64,000 bases of DNA from Leifsonia shinshuensis (lineage in GTDB: Bacteria > Actinomycetota > Actinomycetes > Actinomycetales > Microbacteriaceae): assembly GCF_022606355.1 (NCBI RefSeq), contig NZ_JAHHZQ010000002.1, positions 124,001-188,000 of the forward strand. Reading direction: 5' to 3'. The notes beneath the pieces are model-generated. The model made no database searches. It was not told the origin of the DNA and saw nothing but the letters and a program-made list of their open reading frames with translations. Shown piece after piece: positions 8,066 through 18,207 of this stretch; position 1 is the stretch's first letter; the number at the start of each line of letters is the position of its first letter. The position numbers were made by a program, and so were the translations under genes.

Positions 8066-9553
8066 ATGGATCCCTCCCAACCAACCGGCGTTGGACGCCC
8101 AAGCGGGTGGATTATCGTCGGCGCGAGCGGGCTGGGGCTGGCTTCGGCGTACTGGGACGACTCCTGGCATTCCACCCTCGGGCGCGATAGTCCCCTGATC
8201 CCCCCGCACCTTCTCTTGTATGCGTCGATCGCGACGGTTGGCGTCAGTTTGGGTCTCTGGGCGTTGCGCGTACTTCGCGATACCCGTTCCCTCCGTACCC
8301 TTGTACGGGCGCCTGGGTACATCCTCGCCGCGGCAAGCGCTGCTGCTACAGCGATCGCCGCACCCGCCGACGCCTTCTGGCACAGCACTTTTGGGCGCGA
8401 CGCAGTTCTATGGTCGCCTCCGCACCTGCTTTCGGTGATCGCAACAACCGTCCTCTTGGGCTCGACGCTTGTGAGCGTTTCCGATCGGCCGTGGCGCCAG
8501 CTGCAGATCGGGTTGTCCACCGTCATGCTCGCTGCAGCTCAGATTCTCGTGATGGAGTACGACACGAACGTCCCCCAGTTCAGCGAGACGCTCTACCTGC
8601 CTGTTGCGCTGCTCTCGTTGTTGGCCACCGGGTGGGTGATCATTCGCACGACCGGGTTCCAATTCACCCTTACAACCGCGATCGTCGCGTACATCGTGTT
8701 TCGCGCGGCACTGACCATCGGGCTAACGGAGGCGGGTTGGTTGGCGCCGGATCTGCCGCTTGCGCTTCTCGGTCTGGCGGCCGTCGACTTCCTTCAGAAG
8801 CTTCCACGGTTGCGATGGCTGGTCGCCGCCAGCGTCGTGGCCATGCTTGCATCCATACTCTCTGCAGTCGGGCTCAGCAGCGTGCAAATTGGGTCGATCT
8901 TGCCCTGGACGATGGCAGTCCTGGGCGCTGCTCTCCTGGCTGTCTTTGTTGTCGGGGTCCGAAATCGCGCCGCCACAGCGACGATCGTTCTCCTGCTCGG
9001 GTTGAGTTTTGCGCTGGGTACACCTGTGCGGGCGAACGCCCATGACCCTGGGCAGGGGCCGTCCTTCGGAACGGCGGCCCTTTCTGTTCGGGGCGACGGG
9101 AGGGGTGAACTCACCGTTACTGTGGACGACTTCCGTACCACGGCGACAATGACGGGTCCGGCGTGGCTGGTTGCCCGTCGGGCCGGCCAAACGATTACGG
9201 CACCGCTCACGGCCGATTCGGTGGGCACGTCCGGTCGGGCGACCGGTCGAATGTCACTTCCATACCCGGGGCTGTGGTTTGTCTACGCGGACGTTTCATC
9301 CTCCGAGGGGAAGCTGGAGGTGTGGCTTCCGATCTCCCACGACCTCACAGGAACCATCAACCAAACTCGGTCGCTCTATCAACCGACGGAAACGCGCGTG
9401 TGGTCGGCGACGCAATATCTGTTTGCCCTGTCACTTGTTGCGATCGGAGCGTTGCTAATGGTCTTGTTGATCATCTGCGTGCGTCGGGTCCCGACTTCTG
9501 GAGCCACGCGGCGGTCTTACAAGAGCGGCGCGCAGCCATCATTGACTCGTTGA
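8066..9553 (+). CDS. polytopic membrane protein of the copper regulon, function unknown
   Basis: Integral membrane protein of 495 residues. About ten hydrophobic segments fill residues 15-320 with repeated W/H/D motifs (YWDDSWHSTLGRDSPLIPPH and FWHSTFGRDAVLWSPPH, an internal duplication). A polar beta-rich region at about 330-450 follows (ELTVTVDDFRTTATMTGPAW, then PYPGLWFVYADVSS), resembling extracytoplasmic YtkA/CopC-like folds, then a last membrane helix. The CsoR-type site immediately upstream points to copper-induced expression. The internal repeat with His and Asp suggests metal or ligand binding. I do not recognise a named family. Confidence 0.8.
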   Translation: MDPSQPTGVGRPSGWIIVGASGLGLASAYWDDSWHSTLGRDSPLIPPHLLLYASIATVGVSLGLWALRVLRDTRSLRTLVRAPGYILAAASAAATAIAAPADAFWHSTFGRDAVLWSPPHLLSVIATTVLLGSTLVSVSDRPWRQLQIGLSTVMLAAAQILVMEYDTNVPQFSETLYLPVALLSLLATGWVIIRTTGFQFTLTTAIVAYIVFRAALTIGLTEAGWLAPDLPLALLGLAAVDFLQKLPRLRWLVAASVVAMLASILSAVGLSSVQIGSILPWTMAVLGAALLAVFVVGVRNRAATATIVLLLGLSFALGTPVRANAHDPGQGPSFGTAALSVRGDGRGELTVTVDDFRTTATMTGPAWLVARRAGQTITAPLTADSVGTSGRATGRMSLPYPGLWFVYADVSSSEGKLEVWLPISHDLTGTINQTRSLYQPTETRVWSATQYLFALSLVAIGALLMVLLIICVRRVPTSGATRRSYKSGAQPSLTR

Positions 9554-9607
9554 CGGGGGGCCATAGCTGCTCCTGGGCGCGCTTGTGTAGCCCGGGTCTT
9601 GCTGTGA

Positions 9608-9910
9608 TTAGGAGCGGACTAACCGCGCAATGGCGTCCGATGCCTCTTTCATCTTGGCGTCCGCTTCCTCGCCGCCCAGCTTGACCGCGTCGGTAACGCA
9701 GTGTTTGAGGTGGTCGTCGACGAGGCCGAGAGCAACCGATTGCAGCGCCGAGGTGAGTGCAGAAATCTGGGTGAGGATGTCGATGCAGTATTGCTCCTCG
9801 TCGACCATCCGATATACCCCACGGGCCTGGCCCTCAATGCGCTTGAGACGGTTGAGGTACTTGTCCTTGTCGGTGATGTAGCCATGCGTTGGTTCTGTAG
9901 CGGTGTCCAT
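9608..9910 (-). CDS. csoR: CsoR copper-sensing repressor
   Basis: All-helical copper(I) sensor of 100 residues. The copper ligands are seen as Cys42, His67 and Cys71 (EEQYCIDIL and DDHLKHC), the same 25/4 spacing as in characterised CsoR. The start is the ATG at 9910; the longer reading extends into the copB gene. It is the last gene of the copZ-copA-YHS-copB-csoR unit and probably represses through the (A/T)TACC-N7-(G/C)GTAT sites in this window. Confidence 0.94.
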   Translation of the reverse strand: MDTATEPTHGYITDKDKYLNRLKRIEGQARGVYRMVDEEQYCIDILTQISALTSALQSVALGLVDDHLKHCVTDAVKLGGEEADAKMKEASDAIARLVRS

Positions 9911-9930
9911 CGTCTGTCGTCCTTCGGGTG

Positions 9931-12141
9931 TTATACCTGTCGCGCCAACTCTGGCTGAGCAGGTTGATCGGTTCGATGGAGCATCGCACGGGTGCTCACT
10001 TCTGGCCGCAAGTCCAGGCGACGCAACAGCTGCGCGTTCAGGGCGACGACAATCGTGGAGAGCGACATCAAGATCGCGCCGACCGACATCGGCAACACAA
10101 ATCCTATGGGACCCAGAACACCCGCCGCGAGCGGGACCGAGATCAAGTTGTAACCGGCTGCCCACCACAGGTTTTGCTTCATCTTCCGATAACTGGCTCG
10201 GGACAGTTGGATGACCGAGAGCACCGAGCGGGGATCGTCGCTGGCGAGAATAACTCCGGCGGACGCGATCGCGACATCAGTGCCGGCGCCGATCGCGATC
10301 CCGACGTCCGCCTGGGCCAGCGCGGGGGCGTCGTTGACGCCGTCACCCACCATCGCCACCTTGCGGCCTTCAGCCTGCAGTTCTTTCACCTTGGCGGATT
10401 TGTCTTCGGGGCGGACGCCCGCGAAGTAGCGGTCAATTCCGAGTTCGGTGGCAACAGACTTGGCGACCGCATCGGCGTCGCCGGTGATCATGACGACGTG
10501 TATGTTCTGGGCGTGGAGCGCGTCGATGGCTTGCCTGGACTCTTCGCGCACCTCGTCGGCGAGTTTGAGCGCGCCGACGACCTGCCCGTCGACCAATACG
10601 TGCAAGATGATCGCACCCTCTTCGCGCCAGTCATAGGCGACCTCGAGTTCATAGCCGTTCTCCTGCTCCAGCAGGTGCGGGCCCCCGACCTGGACCCGGG
10701 AACCGTCCACCATGGCGGTGACACCGACTGCCGGGGACGACGCGAATCCGGTGGCCTTCGGCACCGTGAGCTGCCGCTCGTTTGCCGCATTCACGATCGC
10801 TCGGGCAAGTGGGTGTTCGGAGTCTGCCTCCGCGGCGGCAGCAAGCGAGAGCACACGATTCTCATCGTAGTTAGCGGTCACTTCGATAGCGGACACGGTT
10901 GGCTCCCCCTTGGTGAGCGTCCCTGTCTTATCGAACAGGACGGTGTTCACCGTGCGCATGCTCTCCAGCGCCAGCCGGTCCTTGATTAGCACGCCGCCAC
11001 GGGCCGCTCTCTCGGTCGCGATCGACACGACGAGCGGGATTGCGAGGCCGAGTGCGTGCGGGCAGGCGATCACCAGAACGGTGATGGTGCGGACGACGGC
11101 GTCGTCTGGGAGTCCGATCAGGGTCCAGACGATCGCCGTGATGATGCCGGAGCCGAGAGCGAACCAGAAAAGCCATCCAGCAGCGGTATCGGCGATCCGT
11201 TGGGCGCGGGAGGACGAGTTCTGCGCTTCTGTGACCAGGCGTTGGATGCCGGCCAGGGCGGTGTCGTCGCCGACGGCGGTGATCTCTACCCGCAGGCCGG
11301 AGTCGGTGGCGACCGTTCCGGCGATGACGGTGTCGCCTGAACCGCGTCGGACGGTGCGGGACTCGCCGGTGATCATGGACTCGTCCATGCTCGCCGAACC
11401 GTCCACGATCTTCCCGTCCGCCGGAACGCGGCCGCCGGGTCGAACCACGACAATGTCGCCGACGCGCAGCGCTGACGGTGGTACCGAGACTGTCTGGTCG
11501 CCGTCGACCCGTTCGGCCTCGTCCGGTAGGAGCGCGGCAAGGGAGTCGAGGGCAGACGTTGTTTGGGCGAGAGATCGCATCTCGATCCAGTGCCCGAGTA
11601 GCATGATCACGATCAGCAGGGCGAGTTCCCACCAAAAGTCGAGCTGGTGGTCGAGGATCCCGAGGCTCGCGCCCCACGATGCGAAGAACGCGACCGTGAT
11701 GGCCAAAGCGATCAGGAGCATCATCCCCGGTTTCCGGGAACGAAGTTCAGTGACGGCGCCGGTGAGGAAAGGCTTCCCGCCCCACACATACATGACCGTA
11801 CCCAGGACCGGCGAGATCCAGTCGATCCATGCGGCGTCGGGGAGGCGGTAACCGAGGATCATCGCGAACATTGGCGAGAAGACGACGACCGGCACGGCCA
11901 CGACCAACATAATCCAGAACAGGCGACGGAATTGCCCGACGTGGTCGCCGTGACCGGCGTGCCCAGTCATGTCGTGCCCACCGTGCTCAGCCGTATCGTG
12001 GCGGGCGTGGTCGGTCACGTCGTGGGTGGACGTCTCCTGGCCGCCCGGTCTGGCCGTGTCGTGGTGGGCGTGCGCATCCGGACCTGCTTGCACGGTCTGG
12101 GCGGGGACGGAGTGGTTTTCGTGCCCGGCGTGGTTGGTCAT
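9931..12141 (-). CDS. copB: CopB-type P1B ATPase (CPH motif), copper exporter
   Basis: Heavy-metal ATPase of about 736 residues. I start at the ATG at 12141, with AGGAACC upstream, because it opens a His-rich N-terminus (residues 1-75, HxxHDxT repeats) in place of a CxxC domain. The membrane CPH motif (VIACPHALGLAIP, about residue 358), DKTGTLTKGEP (about 404) and GDGVNDAPALAQADVG are all intact. The CPH class is linked to copper or silver export. csoR follows 20 bases downstream. Confidence 0.92.
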   Translation of the reverse strand: MTNHAGHENHSVPAQTVQAGPDAHAHHDTARPGGQETSTHDVTDHARHDTAEHGGHDMTGHAGHGDHVGQFRRLFWIMLVVAVPVVVFSPMFAMILGYRLPDAAWIDWISPVLGTVMYVWGGKPFLTGAVTELRSRKPGMMLLIALAITVAFFASWGASLGILDHQLDFWWELALLIVIMLLGHWIEMRSLAQTTSALDSLAALLPDEAERVDGDQTVSVPPSALRVGDIVVVRPGGRVPADGKIVDGSASMDESMITGESRTVRRGSGDTVIAGTVATDSGLRVEITAVGDDTALAGIQRLVTEAQNSSSRAQRIADTAAGWLFWFALGSGIITAIVWTLIGLPDDAVVRTITVLVIACPHALGLAIPLVVSIATERAARGGVLIKDRLALESMRTVNTVLFDKTGTLTKGEPTVSAIEVTANYDENRVLSLAAAAEADSEHPLARAIVNAANERQLTVPKATGFASSPAVGVTAMVDGSRVQVGGPHLLEQENGYELEVAYDWREEGAIILHVLVDGQVVGALKLADEVREESRQAIDALHAQNIHVVMITGDADAVAKSVATELGIDRYFAGVRPEDKSAKVKELQAEGRKVAMVGDGVNDAPALAQADVGIAIGAGTDVAIASAGVILASDDPRSVLSVIQLSRASYRKMKQNLWWAAGYNLISVPLAAGVLGPIGFVLPMSVGAILMSLSTIVVALNAQLLRRLDLRPEVSTRAMLHRTDQPAQPELARQV

Positions 12142-12224
12142 GGTTCCTACCCTGTAACGGTTGCAGGTTTCTGTCGAGATCAGGTCTGGCGGCGGGGCGA
12201 CCGCAAGCAATAGTCGCGGTTTTG

Positions 12225-12479
12225 TCAGGCGGTTGCGTATCGGGCGGGGTCGGCGTCGAATTTCGGTCCGCATCCGGCGCAGCAGAGGTAGTAACGGGTG
12301 CCCTCGTAGTCGCGGTAGAGGCCAGCGGCTTCCGCGTCTGCCTTGACGACCAGGCTGCCTTGCATGACCGGGCATTCTGCAAGGTCGGTGGCAGTCGGTC
12401 CGAGGAGGTTCTGGGTCCCGGTGGGCACCCCGTGGTGGTGCTCGTGTGCGCTGGCGGTGTGGTGGTGGTTGTCGGTCAT
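12225..12479 (-). CDS. YHS domain metal-binding protein
   Basis: Small protein of 84 residues starting at the ATG at 12479 (AAGG ribosome site). The N-terminus is His-rich (MTDNHHHTASAHEHHH) and residues 40-80 form a YHS-type domain with ECPVMQGS and YYLCCAGCGPKFDADP. Such domains are found alone or fused to copper ATPases and probably bind copper or mercury for hand-over. It lies between copA and copB and is co-directional with both. Confidence 0.87.
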   Translation of the reverse strand: MTDNHHHTASAHEHHHGVPTGTQNLLGPTATDLAECPVMQGSLVVKADAEAAGLYRDYEGTRYYLCCAGCGPKFDADPARYATA

Positions 12480-12516
12480 GGCGTTTGCCTTCTTTCGGCG
12501 TTGGGTGGATGGGAAA

Positions 12517-14829
12517 TCAGGCGTTCTCAAGAGCCGGCTTGGCTGTCGCGCCCTGAACGAGACGTTCTGTGTTGGTTGGGTTCGGCTTGAACGATCGGAG
12601 GCGGAGGCTGTTGCTCACAACGAAGACGCTGGAGAATGCCATCGCGGCGCCCGCGAGCATTGGATTCAGTAGACCCAGAGCGGCCAACGGGATGGCTGCC
12701 ACATTGTAGGCGAACGCCCAGAAGAGGTTGACTTTGATTGTGCCGAGGGTGCGCCGGGCGAGACGGATCGCGTCTGCGGCGGAGCGGAGGTCGCCGCGCA
12801 CCAGGGTGAGGTCTGCGGCTTCAATGGCGACGTCCGTGCCGGTACCCATCGCCAAGCCGAGATCAGCCTGGGCAAGGGCGGCAGCGTCGTTGACGCCATC
12901 ACCGACCATCGCAACGACTTTCCCTTCGGCCTGCAGCCGGGTGACGATATCGACTTTGTCCCTGGGCAGTACCTCGGCGATGACTCGGTCGATCCCAACC
13001 TGGGCGGCAACCTGGTTGGCTACGGTCGCGTTGTCGCCCGTGAGGAGCACGGGCGTTAGTCCCAGTCGTTTGAATTGGGCGATTGCCTCCGCGCTGGTGT
13101 CTTTGATCGCATCCGCCACGACGAGAACGCCGCGCGTGGTCCCGTCCCAGGCGACGACGATCGCGCTTTGCCCTGCGGCTTCGGCAGCCTTTTTGGCAAT
13201 GGCAAGCGTCGAATCGGCCGGAACTGACCATTCTGTGAGCAGCGAATCGCGACCGACCAGTACAAGGTGACCGTTTACGACGCCCTGCACGCCCATCCCT
13301 TCGATATTGGCGAACGATTCGACTGTCGGAAGCGAGCCGACGCGCTGCGTGGCTCCCTTGGCGATGGCTTGGGCGATGGGGTGCTCGGAGGCGTCTTCGA
13401 CGGCGCCCGCAAGCCGCAGCAGCTCGGCCTCGTCGACCCCCTCGGCCGCGTGAACAGCCAGGAGGGTCATCTTGCCGGTGGTGACGGTGCCCGTCTTGTC
13501 GAGCACGATCGTGTCCACCTTGCGGGTGGATTCGAGCACTTCCGGTCCCTTGATGAGTATGCCGAGTTGGGCACCACGGCCGGTTCCGACCAGCAGTGCG
13601 GTCGGTGTCGCCAACCCGAGCGCGCACGGGCAGGCGATAATCAAGACAGCGACAGCGGCGGTGAAGGCGGCTTCGACCGGGAATCCGCTTGCCAGCCAGA
13701 CGCCGAGCGTGGCGATGGCGATGGCGATCACGATGGGCACGAACACGCCGGAGATCTTGTCCGCCAGGCGCTGCACCTCGGCCTTGCCCGACTGCGCATC
13801 CTCGACTAGCTTCGCCATCTGCGACAGCTGGGTATCCGTTCCAACCCTCGTCGCGCGGACGACCAACCGTCCGCCGGCGTTCACCGTTGCACCCACCACG
13901 CTGTCGCCCTCACCGACCTCGACCGGGACGGACTCGCCGGTAAGCATGGACGCGTCGACCGCGCTCGTGCCATTCACGACAACACCGTCAGTGGCGATCT
14001 TCTCCCCCGGGCGCACCACGAACTCGTCAGCAACCGCGAGCTGATCGGTGGGAATGCGTGTCTCGATGCCGTTACGGAGCACCCCCACGTCCTTCGCGCC
14101 GAGCGCCAGAAGGGTGCGCAAAGCCGCACCAGCCTGACGCTTCGAACGTTTCTCGAAATATCGGCCGGCCAGGACGAACATCGTCACCCCGGCAGCGACC
14201 TCGAGATAGATGTTGCCGGCGCCGCTACTGGGTACGACCGAAAATTCAAAACCGTGAGTCATCCCTGGCATTCCGGCCGTGCCGAAGAACAGGGCATATA
14301 GAGACCAGAGCAGGGCAACGGAAGTGCCGACGGAGACAAGGGTGTCCATCGTCGCTGCCCCATGCCGGAGGTTGATGAACGCTGCCTTATGGAACGGCCA
14401 ACCTGCCCACACGATCACCGGGGCGGCGAGCGTCAGTGACAACCATTGCCAATAGGTGAACTGGAACGCCGGGATCATCGCCAGCGCGATCACCGGAACA
14501 GAAAGTGCGACGCTCCCGATGAGTCGCTGCCGCAGCGTAATGAGCTCCACGTCGGGGGCGTCCTCGGGCACTGCGTTTTGCGGCGCCACGACCGGAAGCG
14601 TGGCGCTATAGCCTGCCTTCTCCACCTCGGCGATCAGCGTTTGCGGATCGAATTCGGCCGGGGCGCTCACCCGCGCCTTCTCGGTGGCGTAGTTCACGGT
14701 CGCGATGATCCCGTCGAGCTTGTTCAGCTTCTTCTCGATTCGCATCGCGCACGATGCGCAGGTCATTCCCCCGATTTCGAGTTCGATGTTCGCGGCAGCG
14801 GGCGGTATGAGCGCTTCGGGTGTGGCCAT
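12517..14829 (-). CDS. copA: CopA-type P1B copper ATPase
   Basis: Cu(I)-exporting ATPase of 770 residues. One N-terminal HMA domain has GMTCASC at residues 21-27. The transport motif CPC ([15 protein letters not shown], about residue 400), the phosphorylation site [11 protein letters not shown] (about 445) and [14 protein letters not shown] are present. It pumps cytoplasmic copper delivered by CopZ, whose gene lies about 200 bases upstream in the same direction. Confidence 0.95.
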   Translation of the reverse strand: MATPEALIPPAAANIELEIGGMTCASCAMRIEKKLNKLDGIIATVNYATEKARVSAPAEFDPQTLIAEVEKAGYSATLPVVAPQNAVPEDAPDVELITLRQRLIGSVALSVPVIALAMIPAFQFTYWQWLSLTLAAPVIVWAGWPFHKAAFINLRHGAATMDTLVSVGTSVALLWSLYALFFGTAGMPGMTHGFEFSVVPSSGAGNIYLEVAAGVTMFVLAGRYFEKRSKRQAGAALRTLLALGAKDVGVLRNGIETRIPTDQLAVADEFVVRPGEKIATDGVVVNGTSAVDASMLTGESVPVEVGEGDSVVGATVNAGGRLVVRATRVGTDTQLSQMAKLVEDAQSGKAEVQRLADKISGVFVPIVIAIAIATLGVWLASGFPVEAAFTAAVAVLIIACPCALGLATPTALLVGTGRGAQLGILIKGPEVLESTRKVDTIVLDKTGTVTTGKMTLLAVHAAEGVDEAELLRLAGAVEDASEHPIAQAIAKGATQRVGSLPTVESFANIEGMGVQGVVNGHLVLVGRDSLLTEWSVPADSTLAIAKKAAEAAGQSAIVVAWDGTTRGVLVVADAIKDTSAEAIAQFKRLGLTPVLLTGDNATVANQVAAQVGIDRVIAEVLPRDKVDIVTRLQAEGKVVAMVGDGVNDAAALAQADLGLAMGTGTDVAIEAADLTLVRGDLRSAADAIRLARRTLGTIKVNLFWAFAYNVAAIPLAALGLLNPMLAGAAMAFSSVFVVSNSLRLRSFKPNPTNTERLVQGATAKPALENA

Positions 14830-15025
14830 GTGATCCTCCGGGATCGGGCAGCGCCAACAGGCGGTTGAATGGATTAGCGGTGCGCCGGGCTGCGGTAACT
14901 CACAGACGGCTGTTCAGCCGAGTGGGTGAACCACCGGCCGCATCTGCTGGAAACAGCAGCCGCGCCGGGGTGTTGGCGCTGCCAAAGGACGTCCAGCCCC
15001 ACCCGACCCGGTGGGAGTGCTCAGC

Positions 15026-15235
15026 TCAGACACGAACGGCTGAGTAGCCGGCCTCCTCGACCGCAGCGAAGACTTGTGTGTCATCGAGGTCGGTCGCGCT
15101 GGTCACAACCAGCTTGCCGGTTGCTGCGGACACGTCGATGTTTTCGACACCTGCGATCTGTTCTACTTCTTCGCGGACTGACATCTCACAGTGACCGCAG
15201 GTCATCCCGGTAACTTCATACTCAGTGGTCGACAT
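15026..15235 (-). CDS. copZ: CopZ-like copper chaperone
   Basis: Single HMA domain of 69 residues with the copper-binding motif GMTCGHC (Cys13 and Cys16). Two in-frame ATGs exist. GGAGGA directly abuts the first (15241), so the second (15235) has the proper spacing and is chosen. It should pass Cu(I) to CopA. A CsoR-like site lies 17-33 bases upstream. Confidence 0.93.
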   Translation of the reverse strand: MSTTEYEVTGMTCGHCEMSVREEVEQIAGVENIDVSAATGKLVVTSATDLDDTQVFAAVEEAGYSAVRV

Positions 15236-15251
15236 TGTCATTCCTCCAGAA

Positions 15252-15268
15252 ATACGGGCACGGGGTAT
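15252..15268. promoter_or_regulatory. CsoR-type copper operator upstream of copZ
   Basis: On the minus strand this reads ATACCCCGTGCCCGTAT, nearly identical to the site at 8037 and matching ATACC-N7-(C/G)GTAT. It lies between the copZ start and its likely promoter. Confidence 0.7.
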
Positions 15269-15369
15269 CCTTCCCTCACCAACATGATACCCCCGGCCCG
15301 TATTCCCGCCAAAGACGAGCATCACACCGAATATGGCCGAGCAGTTTTGCTCAGCAATCGACGCGGTTG

Positions 15370-16896
15370 CTATTTCTGGTAAGCGAGCACGGCCATCATG
15401 CCGGATTCGCCGTGGTAGATGTTGTGGCAGTGACTCAGCCAGAGGCCTGGGTTGTCGGCGTCGAAGTCGACGCGAAGAGTCTTGCCGGGCAGGACGATCG
15501 AGGTGTCCTTGCGGGGACCACGGCCGGGGTGTTGGTAGGTGTGCCCGTGCAGGTGCATCGGATGCCACATGGTGGTGTCGTTGACGAATTCCAGTCGTAC
15601 ACGCTCCCCCTGTCGAATAGGGAGGGCGTCTTGCAAGGGTCGGTCCGGATTGTATCGTCGGCCGTTTATTGCCCACTTATAGGAGTTCATGCTGCCGGAC
15701 AGGCTCATTCTCACCGTGCGGTCGATAGTACGGGACTTCAATTGCACCGCGTCGTCCGCGATCAGATCTCCGGCGATGCCCACCCGCGTCGAGTTGAGCT
15801 CGGGCAGCGTCTTCAGGGGCGCTGGCGCGACCCCACCGCCGGTGCGAAGGACGGCGTAGGCGGCGGCATCTTTGCCTTCGGCGGACGCCACGAGCGGGAA
15901 GACTCCGTCGCCGGCGGTGACGATGACGTCGTACCGCTCCCCCATCCCGATCAGGACACTGTCGACCTCGCGATGCTGGACAGGGTAGCCGTCGGTGTGG
16001 GTGATCGTCAGAGTGTGTCCGCTGAGAGCGACTCGGAACGCGGTGTCGGCGCCAGCGTTGATGAACCGGATCCGAATCTTCGACCCGGGTTTACTTGTGA
16101 AGGTTTCTGGATCGGCGGCGGGTCGGCCGTTGATCAGATAGAGCGGGTAGAAGACGTCGCCAGTGTCGCCGCCGAGCAACGCCGAGTTGGTGCCCATGAG
16201 CATGTTCCCCATCCGCATGAGCATTCCGTCCATCCCCATCGAGCCCATCCCTTTGGAGAGATCGTTCAAGACTTGGTCGGGTGTGGCGGTAAGTCCGTCA
16301 AGCCAGTCGTCGAGGATGACGATCCATTCTTGGTCGTAGCTCAGGGGTTCTCGCGGATCGTCGATGATTAGTGCTCCATAGAGGCCGCGGTCGATTTGCA
16401 CGCCGACGTGGGGATGGAACCAGTAGGTGCCAGGGTGTTCGGCGGTGAAGTCATATTGAAAGGCGTCGCCGGCGGCGATCGGGCTCTGGGTAAGCGGGGG
16501 TACCCCGTCCATGTCGTTGCGAAGAGCGATGCCGTGCCAATGCACCGAGGTCGACGTTGGTAATCGGTTGGAGACGTGCGCCTGGATGGTGTCCCCGGCA
16601 CGAGCTCGGATGACGGGTGCCGGTGTTGAGCCGAACGTCCACGTGTTCGCGATCCGACCGGCGAAGTCGAGTTGCGACGGCTGGGCATCCAACGCGACAG
16701 TGGTGGCTCGTCCGGTGCGCCGGCGCGCCTTCTCCGCCGCCGCAATGGCCGCGGATGTCGGAGAAATCAGGGCGGGTGTCACTGGGGTGCAAGCAGCCAG
16801 CGCGGCGAGCGTGGCGGCACCGACGCTTGCGCTGAGGAAGGTGCGTCGGGTGAGCGGGCGTGGGCGTTCCGCAAAAGCGGGCATGGCGGACCTCAT
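15370..16896 (-). CDS. Tat-exported multicopper oxidase (CueO/laccase type)
   Basis: Multicopper oxidase of 508 residues. The N-terminus has a twin-arginine motif (RPLTRRTFLSASVG) and a lipobox (LAALAAC), so it is probably a Tat-exported lipoprotein. Copper-ligand motifs are in order: HWHGIAL, TYWFHPHVG, HPMHLHGHTYQ, and LSHCHNIYHGESGMM. A Met-rich insert near residues 215-240 (MGSMGMDGMLMRMGNMLMG) resembles the Cu(I)-binding region of CueO. It should oxidise Cu(I) to the less toxic Cu(II) outside the membrane. Confidence 0.93.
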   Translation of the reverse strand: MRSAMPAFAERPRPLTRRTFLSASVGAATLAALAACTPVTPALISPTSAAIAAAEKARRRTGRATTVALDAQPSQLDFAGRIANTWTFGSTPAPVIRARAGDTIQAHVSNRLPTSTSVHWHGIALRNDMDGVPPLTQSPIAAGDAFQYDFTAEHPGTYWFHPHVGVQIDRGLYGALIIDDPREPLSYDQEWIVILDDWLDGLTATPDQVLNDLSKGMGSMGMDGMLMRMGNMLMGTNSALLGGDTGDVFYPLYLINGRPAADPETFTSKPGSKIRIRFINAGADTAFRVALSGHTLTITHTDGYPVQHREVDSVLIGMGERYDVIVTAGDGVFPLVASAEGKDAAAYAVLRTGGGVAPAPLKTLPELNSTRVGIAGDLIADDAVQLKSRTIDRTVRMSLSGSMNSYKWAINGRRYNPDRPLQDALPIRQGERVRLEFVNDTTMWHPMHLHGHTYQHPGRGPRKDTSIVLPGKTLRVDFDADNPGLWLSHCHNIYHGESGMMAVLAYQK

Positions 16897-17011
16897 TAGG
16901 GACAGAGCAGACCAAGGGAAATGGGCCCGGTGAGGTGGCGCAGGGGGAATGCGGGTTCCACCCCACCGGGGTCAACGTCAGGCGCGACTCAAGGATCGCG
17001 ACCTGTGCACG

Positions 17012-17668
17012 CTAGCCGAGGGCCGTCAGCATGGCTTTCATATCGGCGATCTCCGTGGTCTGGGAGTTGACGATGTTGTCTGCGAGCTTCCTGGCGGCAC
17101 CATCCTTGCCACCCGACTGTTCTTGCTTGGCCATGGTGATCGCACCTTGGTGGTGCTGGATCATCAGAGTGAGGAACTGCTTATCGAACGCGGTCCCGGT
17201 TGCGGCCTTCAGGCTGTCCATGTCTTGTGCGGTCATCCCCGGCATGGAACCCATGCTGGAGGAAGCGGTGGGCATTGGGGTGGACATGTCCATTCCGGAC
17301 ATGTCGCTGGGGGTCGGCGAGCTCGAGCCCATTCCGGACATAGTGACCGGTTCGCCCCAGGACTTCAGCCAGGACTTCATCTGCTCGATCTCGGGCTGCT
17401 GGGCGGCTTTGATTTTCGTGGCCAAGTCCTTGACCTGGGTCGAGGTGGCACGTGTCGGGGCGAGATCGGCCATCTCGATAGCGCCTTCGTGATGCACGAT
17501 CATCATCTGCGCGAATGTGACGTCTTGTGTGTTATGTGCCGCCGAGGGCGTGGAGGACATACCGGACATACCGGACATGTCTCCCATGCCGGAACCGGTA
17601 CAGGCGGTAAGGAGGCCACCAGCGGCCAGTACCACGCCGGCAAGGGCGAGACGAGGTGCGATTTTCAT
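17012..17668 (-). CDS. DUF305 lipoprotein, probable copper-binding
   Basis: Secreted lipoprotein of 218 residues with lipobox LLTAC and a Met-rich region after it (GMGDMSGMSGM). The two DUF305 half-repeats carry MMIVHHEGAIEMA and LMIQHHQGAITMA, whose HH pairs with nearby Met suit copper. A Met/Ser/Pro-rich spacer separates them. The ribosome site GGAG lies just before the ATG. It sits between a DUF6153-like gene and the multicopper oxidase, all in one direction. Confidence 0.93.
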   Translation of the reverse strand: MKIAPRLALAGVVLAAGGLLTACTGSGMGDMSGMSGMSSTPSAAHNTQDVTFAQMMIVHHEGAIEMADLAPTRATSTQVKDLATKIKAAQQPEIEQMKSWLKSWGEPVTMSGMGSSSPTPSDMSGMDMSTPMPTASSSMGSMPGMTAQDMDSLKAATGTAFDKQFLTLMIQHHQGAITMAKQEQSGGKDGAARKLADNIVNSQTTEIADMKAMLTALG

Positions 17669-17742
17669 GAGTACTCCAAAGGTTGGGTTGGGGATTTCAA
17701 GGCTGTATCAGATGGGAGAAGCAGAGCCCTCCCCTGCAGCCT

Positions 17743-18180
17743 CTAAATCCGCAGTACCTGGAGAACCAAAGTTCGATCCCGGGCCCGCACCGCGGCGTCC
17801 TGTCGCCATCGCACGATGAGTCGAGGCGCGCTGAACGGGAGCTTGTTTCCCAAAGGGGAAGCGAGCAGCAAAAGCAGGGCAGCAGCGAGCAAGAACAGGC
17901 AGGCGTGCATGGCATCGTGACTCATCGGTCCGGCCAGTGCCGGCGTCGAGGTAAGTCCCGCGTGCGCCGCGTCCGGGGATCGGTGGGTGGTGGGCGCAGC
18001 CATTGAAGAGTGCATGCTCATCGGGTCCGCCTGAGCGGAGGCCGCGGTGGAGGCGGCTGTCATGGGCATGTCAATTCCCATGTGCATGGCAGCGATTCCG
18101 GAAACGAGTGCGAGCACCATCAATACCCGACCGACGATTGTCGTCGCTCGGGTCTGGTGCCGCGCGGTCTCCTTGTCCAC
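17743..18180 (-). CDS. DUF6153-like Met/His-rich membrane protein
   Basis: Membrane protein of about 145 residues. I start at the GTG at 18180, because upstream sequence belongs to the pseudogene and operator. Two hydrophobic segments (VLMVLALVSGIAAMHMG and ACLFLLAAALLLLLAS) flank a loop rich in Met, His and Ser (DPMSMHSSM), the layout of actinobacterial DUF6153 proteins. A CsoR-like site lies 11 bases before the GTG, so it probably heads a copper-induced unit with DUF305 and the oxidase. A second such protein is at 30608. Confidence 0.65.
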   Translation of the reverse strand: MDKETARHQTRATTIVGRVLMVLALVSGIAAMHMGIDMPMTAASTAASAQADPMSMHSSMAAPTTHRSPDAAHAGLTSTPALAGPMSHDAMHACLFLLAAALLLLLASPLGNKLPFSAPRLIVRWRQDAAVRARDRTLVLQVLRI

Positions 18181-18190
18181 TTCGTAAAGA

Positions 18191-18207
18191 ATACCCACCA
18201 GTGGTAT
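18191..18207. promoter_or_regulatory. CsoR-type copper operator
   Basis: ATACCCACCAGTGGTAT has the same ATACC-N7-GGTAT architecture as the other copper sites. It lies immediately upstream of the minus-strand DUF6153-like gene. Confidence 0.7.

Noticed and set aside
15235-16371. Plus-strand frame of 378 codons over the multicopper oxidase
   Set aside because: Antisense shadow of the Tat-exported oxidase, which has all copper motifs on the minus strand.
16960-16972. ACCCCACCGGGGT as a sixth CsoR site before the oxidase gene
   Set aside because: The centre is palindromic, but the flanking bases (CC and CA) break the (A/T)TA...TAT arms that the other five share, so I did not list it as an operator.
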